DNA of 64,000 nucleotides from Fuerstiella sp. Its GTDB lineage: Bacteria > Planctomycetota > Planctomycetia > Planctomycetales > Planctomycetaceae. The notes under the pieces were generated by a model, which saw only the letters and a list, made by a program, of their open reading frames with translations, ran no database searches and was not told where the DNA came from. A program made the translations under genes and the position numbers. The stretch lies in contig JAKVAY010000054.1 in assembly GCA_022447185.1 (NCBI GenBank), forward strand, positions 1 to 64,000, read 5' to 3'. Shown one piece after another: positions 37,087-45,487 of the stretch (within the stretch, counting starts at the first letter, position 1; every line of letters starts with the position of its first letter).

Positions 37087-38535
37087 ATGAACTTCCCCGT
37101 CTTTGATTTTGAATCACGTCGGCGATTCCTGCGGAAAGCGGCTCTGGGAAGCGGCAGCCTGGCTCTGACCGGCCTGCTGAATGATCAAGGGCTGCTGTCC
37201 ACTACAGGCGCAGCCCCTGACACACACCTGATGCAGCCTCAGAATCCTCATTTTGAACCAAAAGCAAAGTCCATCATATGGCTGTTCATGCCGGGCAGTC
37301 CGTCTCAGGTGGATACGTTCGACTACAAACCGGAACTTCAGCGTCGTAACGGTCAGAAACTGGAAGGCGCCGATCCTAAAACCGGATTCTTTACTACCAG
37401 CGGAAAACTGTTGAAGTCACCGTTTCGATTTCGGCGGCACGGTGAATCCGGCGCCTGGGTGTCTGAAATTTTTCCTCACCTCTCAAATCACGTGGATGAC
37501 ATGTCGTTCATCTATTCGTGCTTTTCACAGTCAAACAATCACACGCCGGCAATGCTGGAAATGAATTCGGGAATGTTTCTGCAGGGCCGCCCTTCCGTGG
37601 GATCCTGGATCACCTACGGCCTGGGAACGGAAAACCGCAACCTGCCGGGATTTGTTGTCCTGCACGGACACATGCCGCGGGGCGGCAAGCCAATCTGGTC
37701 ACCAGGATTTCTTCCCAAAGTGTACCAGCCCACATCGATCGACGGTCGCAGTGAACAGCCAATTTCAAATCTGGGTCGCCGAACATCCATGTCAGATTCT
37801 CAACAGCGCGCACAACTTGATGTACTCAAAGCAATGAATGCAGAACATCAGAAACTCAGGCCGCATGAAGCCGATCTGGCTGCTCGACTGGAGTCATTCG
37901 AACTGGCTTACCGCATGCAAACAGCAGCACCGGAAGCCATGGATATTTCCAAAGAGTCTCAAAAGACACACAAAGCTTACGGCGTCGATCAGGAAAACAC
38001 AAAACTCGTCGCCAGGCAATGCATCACAGCCCGTCGTCTGGTGGAACGGGGTGTACGTTTCGTTCAACTGTACGCAGGAACAAACGGCAAGGGCGGTGGC
38101 GTTGCCGACGTTCCCTGGGACGGCCACAGCGACATTCAGACCAATCACCGCGGAGCGGCAATCAGTGTTGACAGACCAATCGCCGCATTGCTGGCCGATT
38201 TGAAGGAACGCGGACTGCTGGAGGACACCTTAGTAATCTGGGGCGGTGAATTCGGTCGAACCTCCGACTCACAAGCAAGCCTGGGCCGTGATCACAATCC
38301 CAACGCATTCACCATGTGGATGGCCGGCGGGGGAATCCAGGGGGGTGTCCACTATGGAGCCAGCGATGATTTCGGTTACAAGTCTGTGGAAAATCGCGTC
38401 AGTGTGAACGATTTGCACGCCACGATTCTGCATCTCATGGGAATCGACCACGAGAAACTGACATACCGGTTCAACGGTCGCGATTATCGACTCACTGACG
38501 TCGCTGGCAATGTGCTCAGCGATATCATCGTCTGA
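37087..38535 (+). CDS. DUF1501 secreted protein (first copy)
   Basis: A 482-residue protein of the DUF1501 family, which shares the alkaline phosphatase/sulfatase-like fold. The N-terminus has the twin-arginine pattern SRRRFLRKAALGSGSLALTG, so export is probably by Tat in folded form. Conserved segments are WLFMPGSPSQVDTFDYKP, SQSNNHTPAMLEMNSG, GHMPRGG, WGGEFGRTSDSQ and GRDHNPNAFTMWMAGGGIQG. DUF1501 genes pair with DUF1549/DUF1553 genes across Planctomycetes; the activity is unproven. It follows that gene by 35 bp. A fossil copy of the same family lies near 52.1 kb. Confidence 0.93.
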   Translation: MNFPVFDFESRRRFLRKAALGSGSLALTGLLNDQGLLSTTGAAPDTHLMQPQNPHFEPKAKSIIWLFMPGSPSQVDTFDYKPELQRRNGQKLEGADPKTGFFTTSGKLLKSPFRFRRHGESGAWVSEIFPHLSNHVDDMSFIYSCFSQSNNHTPAMLEMNSGMFLQGRPSVGSWITYGLGTENRNLPGFVVLHGHMPRGGKPIWSPGFLPKVYQPTSIDGRSEQPISNLGRRTSMSDSQQRAQLDVLKAMNAEHQKLRPHEADLAARLESFELAYRMQTAAPEAMDISKESQKTHKAYGVDQENTKLVARQCITARRLVERGVRFVQLYAGTNGKGGGVADVPWDGHSDIQTNHRGAAISVDRPIAALLADLKERGLLEDTLVIWGGEFGRTSDSQASLGRDHNPNAFTMWMAGGGIQGGVHYGASDDFGYKSVENRVSVNDLHATILHLMGIDHEKLTYRFNGRDYRLTDVAGNVLSDIIV

Positions 38536-38955
38536 ACAACCGAAGTCGAGTGACATCCGAACTGACAACAACAGGAACATTTCGGTCGAATTAGTAAAGA
38601 GAACCGATTCCCCTGAACAGACTTCTACCGACTGGCAGTCGGATACCTGTAAAGCCGTTCAGGGGCCTGCAATGTGTGTCTCCGACTGTATTGTCAAATA
38701 TCCGACTCAACCATAATTTTCCGGCGGACAAATTCAGACACACCGCGTCGGTGCTTGATATCAGGTCCCGCTGACAACGGGACTGCGAATCGTCGGTAAT
38801 ACCTGGTTTAAACCTGAATCTTGTGGTAGATTTACTGTGAGATTTTGTGTCGCCTCTTGGTGACGATGCTGCGGTCATTTTTTTTCGGTTTCCGCAGGAC
38901 AAATTACCTGAACACTGATGACGTTTGATCCTTCGCAGTCTGCCGGAGAAATCGA
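38536..38955. other. Intergenic region between the two DUF1501 genes
   Basis: About 420 bp, long for an operon, so the second DUF1501 gene may have its own promoter. No gene, RNA or clear promoter was recognised. Confidence 0.4.
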
Positions 38956-40305
38956 ATGCTGGAAATTGGCGATTTTCGTGCGGGTACCTGCAGCGGTGTC
39001 ACGCGTCGCTCGTTTCTGCGGTTCGGAAGTTCCCTTCCCGTGGCCTTAGGGCTCGCGGCAGATACAGTCCAGGCTCAGACGGATGAGATGGCCAAAGCCA
39101 AGTCGGTCATCTTCGTCTTCCTGTGGGGCGCTCCAAGCCACCTCGATACATTCGATCCCAAACCAGATGCACCGGTGGAATATCGGGGACCGTTTGGAAC
39201 AATTCCCACGCGAACTCCAGGGGTTCACTTCTCAGAACTCCTGCCACGCACGGCGATGCGCAGTGATCGTTTCACACTGGTTCGGACTAACGTGGGAATC
39301 AGCTCATCCGGCGGGCACCCCAGAGGAGGAACAGTTGCGCTGACAGGGTTCGAGGAAGTGCCGGAACCTGTTCAGCAGCCGACCTTCGGTTCTATTATCG
39401 GAAAGCATCGAGGACACACCGGATCGCTTCCCGGATTCTTCTCATTGACGAATGGAAAACTAACAGCAGGCGGAGAATATATTAAGGGTGATGGCGGGGG
39501 GATTCTTTCAAGAGCTCATGATCCGTTCATGGTCGGCTGTTCGCAGCAAGGCGTCGTCAAAATCCCCTCGATGAAACTGTTAAAAGGCCTGAGTCCCGCG
39601 CAGATCAATGACCGAAGAACGCTGCTGACACACCTCAACGCTGATCGTGCAGCCCTTGACAGCGGGGCAGTGCGCGACTGGGGAAGAACCTGGGGGACCG
39701 CATACGATCTCCTGATGGATTCCAGAGCACGCAGCGCTCTTGATCTCACACGTGAATCGGAAGCGACCCGGGCCCGGTATGGCCAGTCGGAATTCGGTCA
39801 AAGCGCACTCCTCGCTCTGAGGCTGGCAGAAGCCCGGGTTCCCTACATTCAGCTCAACTACAGTCGCGACTGTGATGCATTTAATCCGGGTTTCGAAATC
39901 GGCTGGGACACACACATTTACAACTTCGAACTGCTGCAGGATCAACTGTGTCCGATTTTTGACAGAGCCTTTTCGGCATTGCTGGATGACCTCAGTGATC
40001 GGGGGATCATGGACGACACCCTCGTCGTTTGTATGGGTGAATTCGGCAGAACCCCCAAAATCAGCAATCGAGCTGCACGGGACCACTGGACGAAATGCTA
40101 TTTTTCGCTGTGGGCTGGCGGCGGCATCCAGGGGGGGCGCGTGGTCGGTGAAAGTGACCGAACCGGCCAGGAACCTCACTCAGGTCCTGTTGTCACCACC
40201 CTCAACGTCGGTACCACCATTGCCGAACTCGCCGGCGTTAACAGTCAGGCTCGTGCCGAAATGAAGGTCCTCGAAGGGGGTACCGTAATTGATGAGCTTC
40301 TTTGA
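38956..40305 (+). CDS. DUF1501 secreted protein (second copy)
   Basis: A 449-residue DUF1501 protein, only moderately similar to the first. The twin-arginine signal is TRRSFLRFGSSLPVALGLAA. Family segments are FVFLWGAPSHLDTFDPKPDA, SSGGHPRGGTVALTGF, MGEFGRTPKISN and ARDHWTKCYFSLWAGGGIQG, where the second motif differs from the RDHN form of copy one. It probably acts in the periplasm beside the cytochrome-like protein. Its last 14 bp overlap the start of the TolB-like gene, which suggests translational coupling. Confidence 0.92.
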   Translation: MLEIGDFRAGTCSGVTRRSFLRFGSSLPVALGLAADTVQAQTDEMAKAKSVIFVFLWGAPSHLDTFDPKPDAPVEYRGPFGTIPTRTPGVHFSELLPRTAMRSDRFTLVRTNVGISSSGGHPRGGTVALTGFEEVPEPVQQPTFGSIIGKHRGHTGSLPGFFSLTNGKLTAGGEYIKGDGGGILSRAHDPFMVGCSQQGVVKIPSMKLLKGLSPAQINDRRTLLTHLNADRAALDSGAVRDWGRTWGTAYDLLMDSRARSALDLTRESEATRARYGQSEFGQSALLALRLAEARVPYIQLNYSRDCDAFNPGFEIGWDTHIYNFELLQDQLCPIFDRAFSALLDDLSDRGIMDDTLVVCMGEFGRTPKISNRAARDHWTKCYFSLWAGGGIQGGRVVGESDRTGQEPHSGPVVTTLNVGTTIAELAGVNSQARAEMKVLEGGTVIDELL

Positions 40306-41176
40306 CCGCGTGTGCACGTACGCTGTCGCCTCGTCAATATTGTTGGGGTGTGCGATACAGCAGAGCCTGGCCGATCCGCAGCGACTCACCAGCGACGGAA
40401 TCCTCAAGGCGAGTCCCGTTTTCTGTAAGAACGGTACAGAACTGATCTATGCAGTGCTGGAGAATGCCGAGCGATATCGCCTGATGAAAATGAACGTCGC
40501 GAGTGGCAAAATCGAGTCGCTTCGGAAGGACGCGACGACGGCCGAATTTGAACCCGCCTGCTCACGTGACGGGCGCTACTGTGCGTTTGTTCGTCAACGG
40601 GGAATTTTAAGTTTGTCGATGGCCATTTTTGACCGCCAGTCGAACTCTCTCGTGGAAGTGCTGCCACCGTCAGGATTTGCAGGAATGCGTAGTCCCGCAA
40701 TTTCACCCGATCACTCCCGGGTACTTTATTCGTTTGCCGACGGCGGACGTCAGCAGATTTATGCAACAAATCTGCAGGCAAAGGATCCGGTGAAACTGAC
40801 GGACAGTTCCGGTATCGACAACTGGCCCGGATTTTCGCCGGACGGAAAATCCATTGTATTTGGCTCATCCCGCGATGGGGCGTTTGAGATTTATGTCATG
40901 CAGAGCGATGGTTCTGAGGTGAAACGAATCACTCACAGTCCCTTTCAGGACATTCGGCCACGTTTTTCGCCCGATGGACAACGGATTACGTTTGTCAGTC
41001 ACCGTGATGGCAACAGTGAAATCTATGTGGTGAATATCGACGGCAGCGGGTTGACCCGCGTCACGAACCACCCGGAGCGAGATGACTATCCGGACTGGCA
41101 CTCTGATGGAAAGCGACTTGTGATTGTGTCAGAGAGAGAGGGTCAGCATGATTTATATCTGCTGAACATTCCGTAA
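40292..41176 (+). CDS. TolB-like beta-propeller protein, probably exported
   Basis: A 294-residue protein. The N-terminus (YAVASSILLGCAIQQ) is a signal peptide with a possible lipobox ending in cysteine. PD40-type propeller repeats follow: FSPDGKSIVFGSSRDGAFEI, FSPDGQRITFVSHRDGNSEI and WHSDGKRLVIVSEREGQHDL. It overlaps the upstream DUF1501 gene and ends 24 bp before the end of the convergent minus-strand gene. It probably binds a partner or ligand at the cell surface or periplasm. The exact function is unknown. Confidence 0.82.
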   Translation: MSFFDRVCTYAVASSILLGCAIQQSLADPQRLTSDGILKASPVFCKNGTELIYAVLENAERYRLMKMNVASGKIESLRKDATTAEFEPACSRDGRYCAFVRQRGILSLSMAIFDRQSNSLVEVLPPSGFAGMRSPAISPDHSRVLYSFADGGRQQIYATNLQAKDPVKLTDSSGIDNWPGFSPDGKSIVFGSSRDGAFEIYVMQSDGSEVKRITHSPFQDIRPRFSPDGQRITFVSHRDGNSEIYVVNIDGSGLTRVTNHPERDDYPDWHSDGKRLVIVSEREGQHDLYLLNIP

Positions 41177-41200
41177 ATCCTGAGGCTGTGTCATCTCTTC

Positions 41201-42643
41201 TCACGGCGCTGCAGAAAACGAGACAAGGGCATCGGCCTGACTGGGCACCCAGATTCGAACTTCTCCATCGTAGGCACCAGAAGCAATGCGTTCAGTCGCC
41301 GCGTGAAAATCCACGCTCAATGGCCAGTCAGTATGGCCCTTGAACTGATGAACTTCCTTGTTTTCCTTGACCTCAAACTGCCGAACGGTACCGTCCGCGG
41401 ACACGCCGAACAGGTGCGTACCAATCACGGCCAGCTGAAAGACTTCATTGTCAAAAGCAATCTCAGCCGACTTGGCCCCATCGGCAGTTTTCCAGCGATG
41501 GATTTTGTTATCGCTCCCTGATGAATAAACCTCTTCGCCGTCAGGATGGAACGCAACTCCCCGAACTGGTTTTCCGTGTCCGCTGTATGTGTGTTTCAGC
41601 TCACCCGTTTCAGCATCAAACAGCTTGCACGTCTTATCCCGACTTCCGGTGACGAGTGTGCTTCCGTCAGCACTCCAGGCAATACACGTCACCCAGTCCG
41701 AATGACTGTCGATCGCCAGTCGTTCGTTTCCGTCACCAATATCATAGACCTTAACACCACTTTCTACTGTGGCGGCTGCGACGCGTGAGCCGTCAGGACT
41801 GAATTTGACGTCAAGAACCAGATCCCCGGCGGTCCCGATCACCTTTTTCAGCTGGCCGGCGGCCACATCAACGATTCGGACAGAACCACTGCGTCCCGGT
41901 ACCCCGTCGCCAACAACCAGCATCGTACCGTCAGGAGAAAGGTCCAGACCGGACGTACGCTGGCCGATATTCGGGATACGCCGCGCAAGAGCGCCGTCAC
42001 TCGTATTCCAGACAGTGATCTCATGATACCCGCCGGCATAGAGTTGCGTACCGTCCTGGTTAAACTGCAGAGCTGTGACCGGAATACCGTGTTTGTACTT
42101 GTCCGGAGCATCCGGCTGCACAGATCGAGCGACGATGTCTGACAAACCCGCATTCGGATTGTCTCCATCGAACATCGCCCCTTCGTTAATCCATCTCTTC
42201 AGCAGATCAACCTGCTCCGTCGATAACGCATCGCGGTCCAGCGGCATTCTTTCGTCCGGATCATCCGATAGAATTCTCCGAAATGCTTCACTGTCATCAG
42301 GGTTTCCACCAACGAATCCAGCGAGACCGGAATCTCCTTCACCGATGGCAAATTCAAAAGAATCAACGCGGTAGCTGCCTTCGGCTTTCTTTGTGCCGTG
42401 ACACCCCTCACAGTTTTTCAGAAGCAACGGAGCGATGCTTTGCGAAAAACTAACAGGCTGAGGCGATACATCATCAGCAGCCGCCAGCAGCGGAAATACG
42501 AACACACACAAAATCACAAGTAATCCGGCAATCATGATGAGTCTACTCCGAACCCTTACCACAGCGATTGTTCCGTGCGGGCTCGCAAATTTCCCGGCGA
42601 ACACGGCACACCAATCATTGCTGACACGTCTCTCGTCATGCAT
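41201..42643 (-). CDS. PSCyt1 haem domain fused to WD40 propeller
   Basis: A 480-residue exported protein. A long basic N-terminus precedes the membrane/signal segment (about 37-54, MIAGLLVILCVFVFPLL). The haem site CEGCH lies at about 81-85, within a PSCyt1 domain that also has DERMPLDRDALS and LLKRWINEGA. WD40 repeats fill about 160-470, for example FSPDGSRVAAATVESGVKVY and WSADGSTLVTGSRDKTCKLF. Its ATG shares bases with the TAA of the gene upstream (TAATG), so translation is probably coupled. A later ATG at 42535 would give a shorter signal. It is the last gene of a three-gene minus-strand operon. Confidence 0.9.
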   Translation of the reverse strand: MHDERRVSNDWCAVFAGKFASPHGTIAVVRVRSRLIMIAGLLVILCVFVFPLLAAADDVSPQPVSFSQSIAPLLLKNCEGCHGTKKAEGSYRVDSFEFAIGEGDSGLAGFVGGNPDDSEAFRRILSDDPDERMPLDRDALSTEQVDLLKRWINEGAMFDGDNPNAGLSDIVARSVQPDAPDKYKHGIPVTALQFNQDGTQLYAGGYHEITVWNTSDGALARRIPNIGQRTSGLDLSPDGTMLVVGDGVPGRSGSVRIVDVAAGQLKKVIGTAGDLVLDVKFSPDGSRVAAATVESGVKVYDIGDGNERLAIDSHSDWVTCIAWSADGSTLVTGSRDKTCKLFDAETGELKHTYSGHGKPVRGVAFHPDGEEVYSSGSDNKIHRWKTADGAKSAEIAFDNEVFQLAVIGTHLFGVSADGTVRQFEVKENKEVHQFKGHTDWPLSVDFHAATERIASGAYDGEVRIWVPSQADALVSFSAAP

Positions 42644-45477
42644 TAATGGTTAAACAGAAACTCGTTCCTGTTTAGAAGTACCCAGCAAATATCTTCGAGT
42701 GCCACCAGTCGAATATTTTCCGGAGACATTACCGAGTCCTTCAGTTTTGCAAAGCTGGCTGCTGATTCGGTCAACTGTTTCTGCTGTTCTTCGGGCAGCT
42801 CTTTCAACAGCTGCTCGTCAGTGACGTCCCTCAATGACCCAAGTTTTGCAACAAGATAAGCCTGCACGTCGGTGCGTGCCTCTTCGGCGGTTGTTACAGC
42901 TCCCCTTACATCCGTTCGAATTGCTTCGGGAACAGTCAGTAAACGAATCTCAAAAACCCTCTCCCGCAGGGTTTTCTTCAATTCCTCCAGCGACTGACCG
43001 GCAAGTTCAATCTCCTCATGCAGTCGGACATTCTCTTCCTCCAGCTGCATTTTCTTACTGGCAACATGTCCGATCTCTGCATCCATCTCTTCGCTGGTCG
43101 GCACTCGTGACAGCGCGGCAATATTGAGAGCCGTAATAATTTCCTGATCGGACTTTCCGGAATTTACCAGCGTACGAAACCGATTAGCACTGTCCCGAAC
43201 TTTGTTGTGAATCAACGGTCCATTGAGGAATTGAATCGCCATTCCAAGATTGGATTCTGTGGCACGCTCACACTCACACACCGTTTGTCGTTCAGGTTGT
43301 CCAAATACCTTTAAGAATTCGTGATTGACAAGATCGGGAGCCGGAAGCTGAGTCGCTTTCATCCCGGTCGGAAGTGATTCGAAGGTTTCTTCGATCCCTG
43401 TGACATGACAAATTGCGTCGAGCATTTGCTCGGCTGTAAGCAACCGCGGCCAGTAGTGCGAAAAGTATTTAGAGTCGTCACGATTGAAATCATTCGGACG
43501 GTGACTCATCTGATAGGTCCGACTGTTAACAATCGTGCGTATGACGTGCTTCCGGTCGAATCCATGTTCGACAAAATCCTGAGCGAGCGCATCCAGCAGA
43601 GGGCCGTTTGAAGGCGGATTTGATTCACGGAAGTCATCGACAGGATCCACGATGCCGCGTCCCAGCAGGTGACTCCAGATCCGATTGACTTCAATCTTTG
43701 CGAAGAACGGATTCTCATCAGTCGTCAGCCAGTCAGCAAATGATTGTCGACGGTCAATGTCACTCAACTCAGTGACATTGCCCGCAACCGGAACCCAGGG
43801 TTCCATTGTCTGACCTGTTCGAGGCTGAGTAACATCTCCGGTCGGTGCTGACCAGACAAACAGTTCATCCGGTCGACGTGTTTTTTTGCGCTGAACTCGA
43901 TTAAAAAACGCACCCATCCCGTAGTAATTGTCCTGGGTCCAGCGTTCAAACGGATGATTATGACACTTTGCACACTGGAGTCTTGCACCAAGAAAGATCT
44001 GAGAAACTGTTTCGACACAGTCGTTCATGTCTTTGGTGGTCCGAAAGAAATTGGCAGCGGGATTCTCCAGCGTACTCCCGGATGCGGTCAGCAGTTCTCG
44101 TGCGAATTCGTCGTACGGCATATTGCTGGTCACAGCGTGTTCGATCCAGCGATGGTACTTGTGGACTCCGTCTTCTCCGACCTGCCCCTTTGTCAATCGC
44201 AGAATGTCACCCCATTTGAGTGCCCAGAATTTCCCGTACTCCGGGCGATCCAGCAAACGGGTCACCAGTTTCTCGCGGTTGTCTTCAGACGAATCGGAGA
44301 GGAACTGTTCCGCCTCTTCAATTGACGGAAGACTACCAACGAGGTCCAGATAGACACGTCTCAGGAATTCCTCGTCTGTGCACAGGTCTGACGGCAGATA
44401 CCTCAGCTTCTGCAGCTTTGCATGTGTCAATGTATCAACGAAATTGTTTGTGGGCTGCGTCCGCCATTCATAACCATCGATGTCTTTAACGAAAGTCAGG
44501 ATTGTGGATTCGATGAATTCCAGATAACGGACGATCACAGCCGTTTCACCACGATCTTTTCCGATAACCAGCCCCCCTCTGGTGACGTGCGCAACCTCTG
44601 TATCAGACGTCGAATAGACTGCCAGTTCCGTTACGTCCCGCGTCGAGCCGTCAGAAAACTCTGCCAGCACACACATCTGTTGCGTATGTGCCGGACGAAT
44701 CAGGACACGATTTTCTCCTGGGGTCACCCTGATCCCCACACAAGTCGGCGCATCCTTCGGATCCGTCTTGCATCCCTCGGAAATCCAGTCTCTCAGAATG
44801 GTATAAGCGGGGTCGTGCGCATTCAGTTTCAAACCGCCACCGTGAGACACTTTCATGAGAGGTTTTAACAACAGCAGACTGTTTTCGGGGTCCAGCGCGT
44901 CGGTCCGACGACCAAACTCTTCTCTCAGCAGTGTGTACTCGTCCAGTTTTGAATCGAATGCACGCAGCGACATTCGAAAACCGCCTTTGCCACTGGGAGA
45001 GCCATGACAGGCACCGGAGTTACAGCCCTGTTTTGACAGCGCCACAAGCGTCCCGTACTGGAAGGAGACAGGATGCGATTCATTCTGACCGACGACTTCA
45101 ATCCGTGCTTCAGCTGTGAGATCTCCTGCAGCAACGATGACAGATGACACACCGTCTGATTTCGGCGCAATCACCCCGCCTTCGCTGACAGAAACATTCG
45201 CATCGGTTACGGAAAACTCCGAAGCTCGAGTCAAATCCTGGATACTGCCGTCTGCGTAATGAGCAGTGACAATCAGCTGCAGCTTTTGCCGCGGTCCCGA
45301 CAATATGAATTCTTCCGGAAAAACTTCAAGCCGTTCCGGCACACCTACAATGACGGACTCCAAGGGTACCGTGCTGCCAGCAACCTCCTCATCGGCCCGA
45401 TTCGTGCCACTGGTGACTGCAAGGGCCACAGTGATCCCTGCAAGAACATATCGAATATTCAACCCATAACGTTGCAT
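42643..45477 (-). CDS. Ig-like-DUF1549-DUF1553 secreted protein
   Basis: A 944-residue exported protein. A signal peptide (about 1-25) precedes an Ig-like (BIG2-type) segment (AHYADGSIQDLTRASEFS), a haem-like site CNSGACHG, a second Ig-like segment (AEFSDGSTRDVTELAVYS), and then DUF1549 (LCTDEEFLRRVYLDLVGSLP; CAKCHNHPFERW). DUF1553 follows (PFFAKIEVNRIWSHLLGRGI; YQMSHRPNDFNRDDSKYF). A coiled-coil-rich tail lies at about 790-920. ATG 45477 is used because it starts the signal peptide 10 bp after the PPC gene ends; a longer frame reaches 45594 inside that gene. It is coupled to the downstream WD40 gene. Confidence 0.92.
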   Translation of the reverse strand: MQRYGLNIRYVLAGITVALAVTSGTNRADEEVAGSTVPLESVIVGVPERLEVFPEEFILSGPRQKLQLIVTAHYADGSIQDLTRASEFSVTDANVSVSEGGVIAPKSDGVSSVIVAAGDLTAEARIEVVGQNESHPVSFQYGTLVALSKQGCNSGACHGSPSGKGGFRMSLRAFDSKLDEYTLLREEFGRRTDALDPENSLLLLKPLMKVSHGGGLKLNAHDPAYTILRDWISEGCKTDPKDAPTCVGIRVTPGENRVLIRPAHTQQMCVLAEFSDGSTRDVTELAVYSTSDTEVAHVTRGGLVIGKDRGETAVIVRYLEFIESTILTFVKDIDGYEWRTQPTNNFVDTLTHAKLQKLRYLPSDLCTDEEFLRRVYLDLVGSLPSIEEAEQFLSDSSEDNREKLVTRLLDRPEYGKFWALKWGDILRLTKGQVGEDGVHKYHRWIEHAVTSNMPYDEFARELLTASGSTLENPAANFFRTTKDMNDCVETVSQIFLGARLQCAKCHNHPFERWTQDNYYGMGAFFNRVQRKKTRRPDELFVWSAPTGDVTQPRTGQTMEPWVPVAGNVTELSDIDRRQSFADWLTTDENPFFAKIEVNRIWSHLLGRGIVDPVDDFRESNPPSNGPLLDALAQDFVEHGFDRKHVIRTIVNSRTYQMSHRPNDFNRDDSKYFSHYWPRLLTAEQMLDAICHVTGIEETFESLPTGMKATQLPAPDLVNHEFLKVFGQPERQTVCECERATESNLGMAIQFLNGPLIHNKVRDSANRFRTLVNSGKSDQEIITALNIAALSRVPTSEEMDAEIGHVASKKMQLEEENVRLHEEIELAGQSLEELKKTLRERVFEIRLLTVPEAIRTDVRGAVTTAEEARTDVQAYLVAKLGSLRDVTDEQLLKELPEEQQKQLTESAASFAKLKDSVMSPENIRLVALEDICWVLLNRNEFLFNH

Positions 45478-45487
45478 GGTTTCACCG

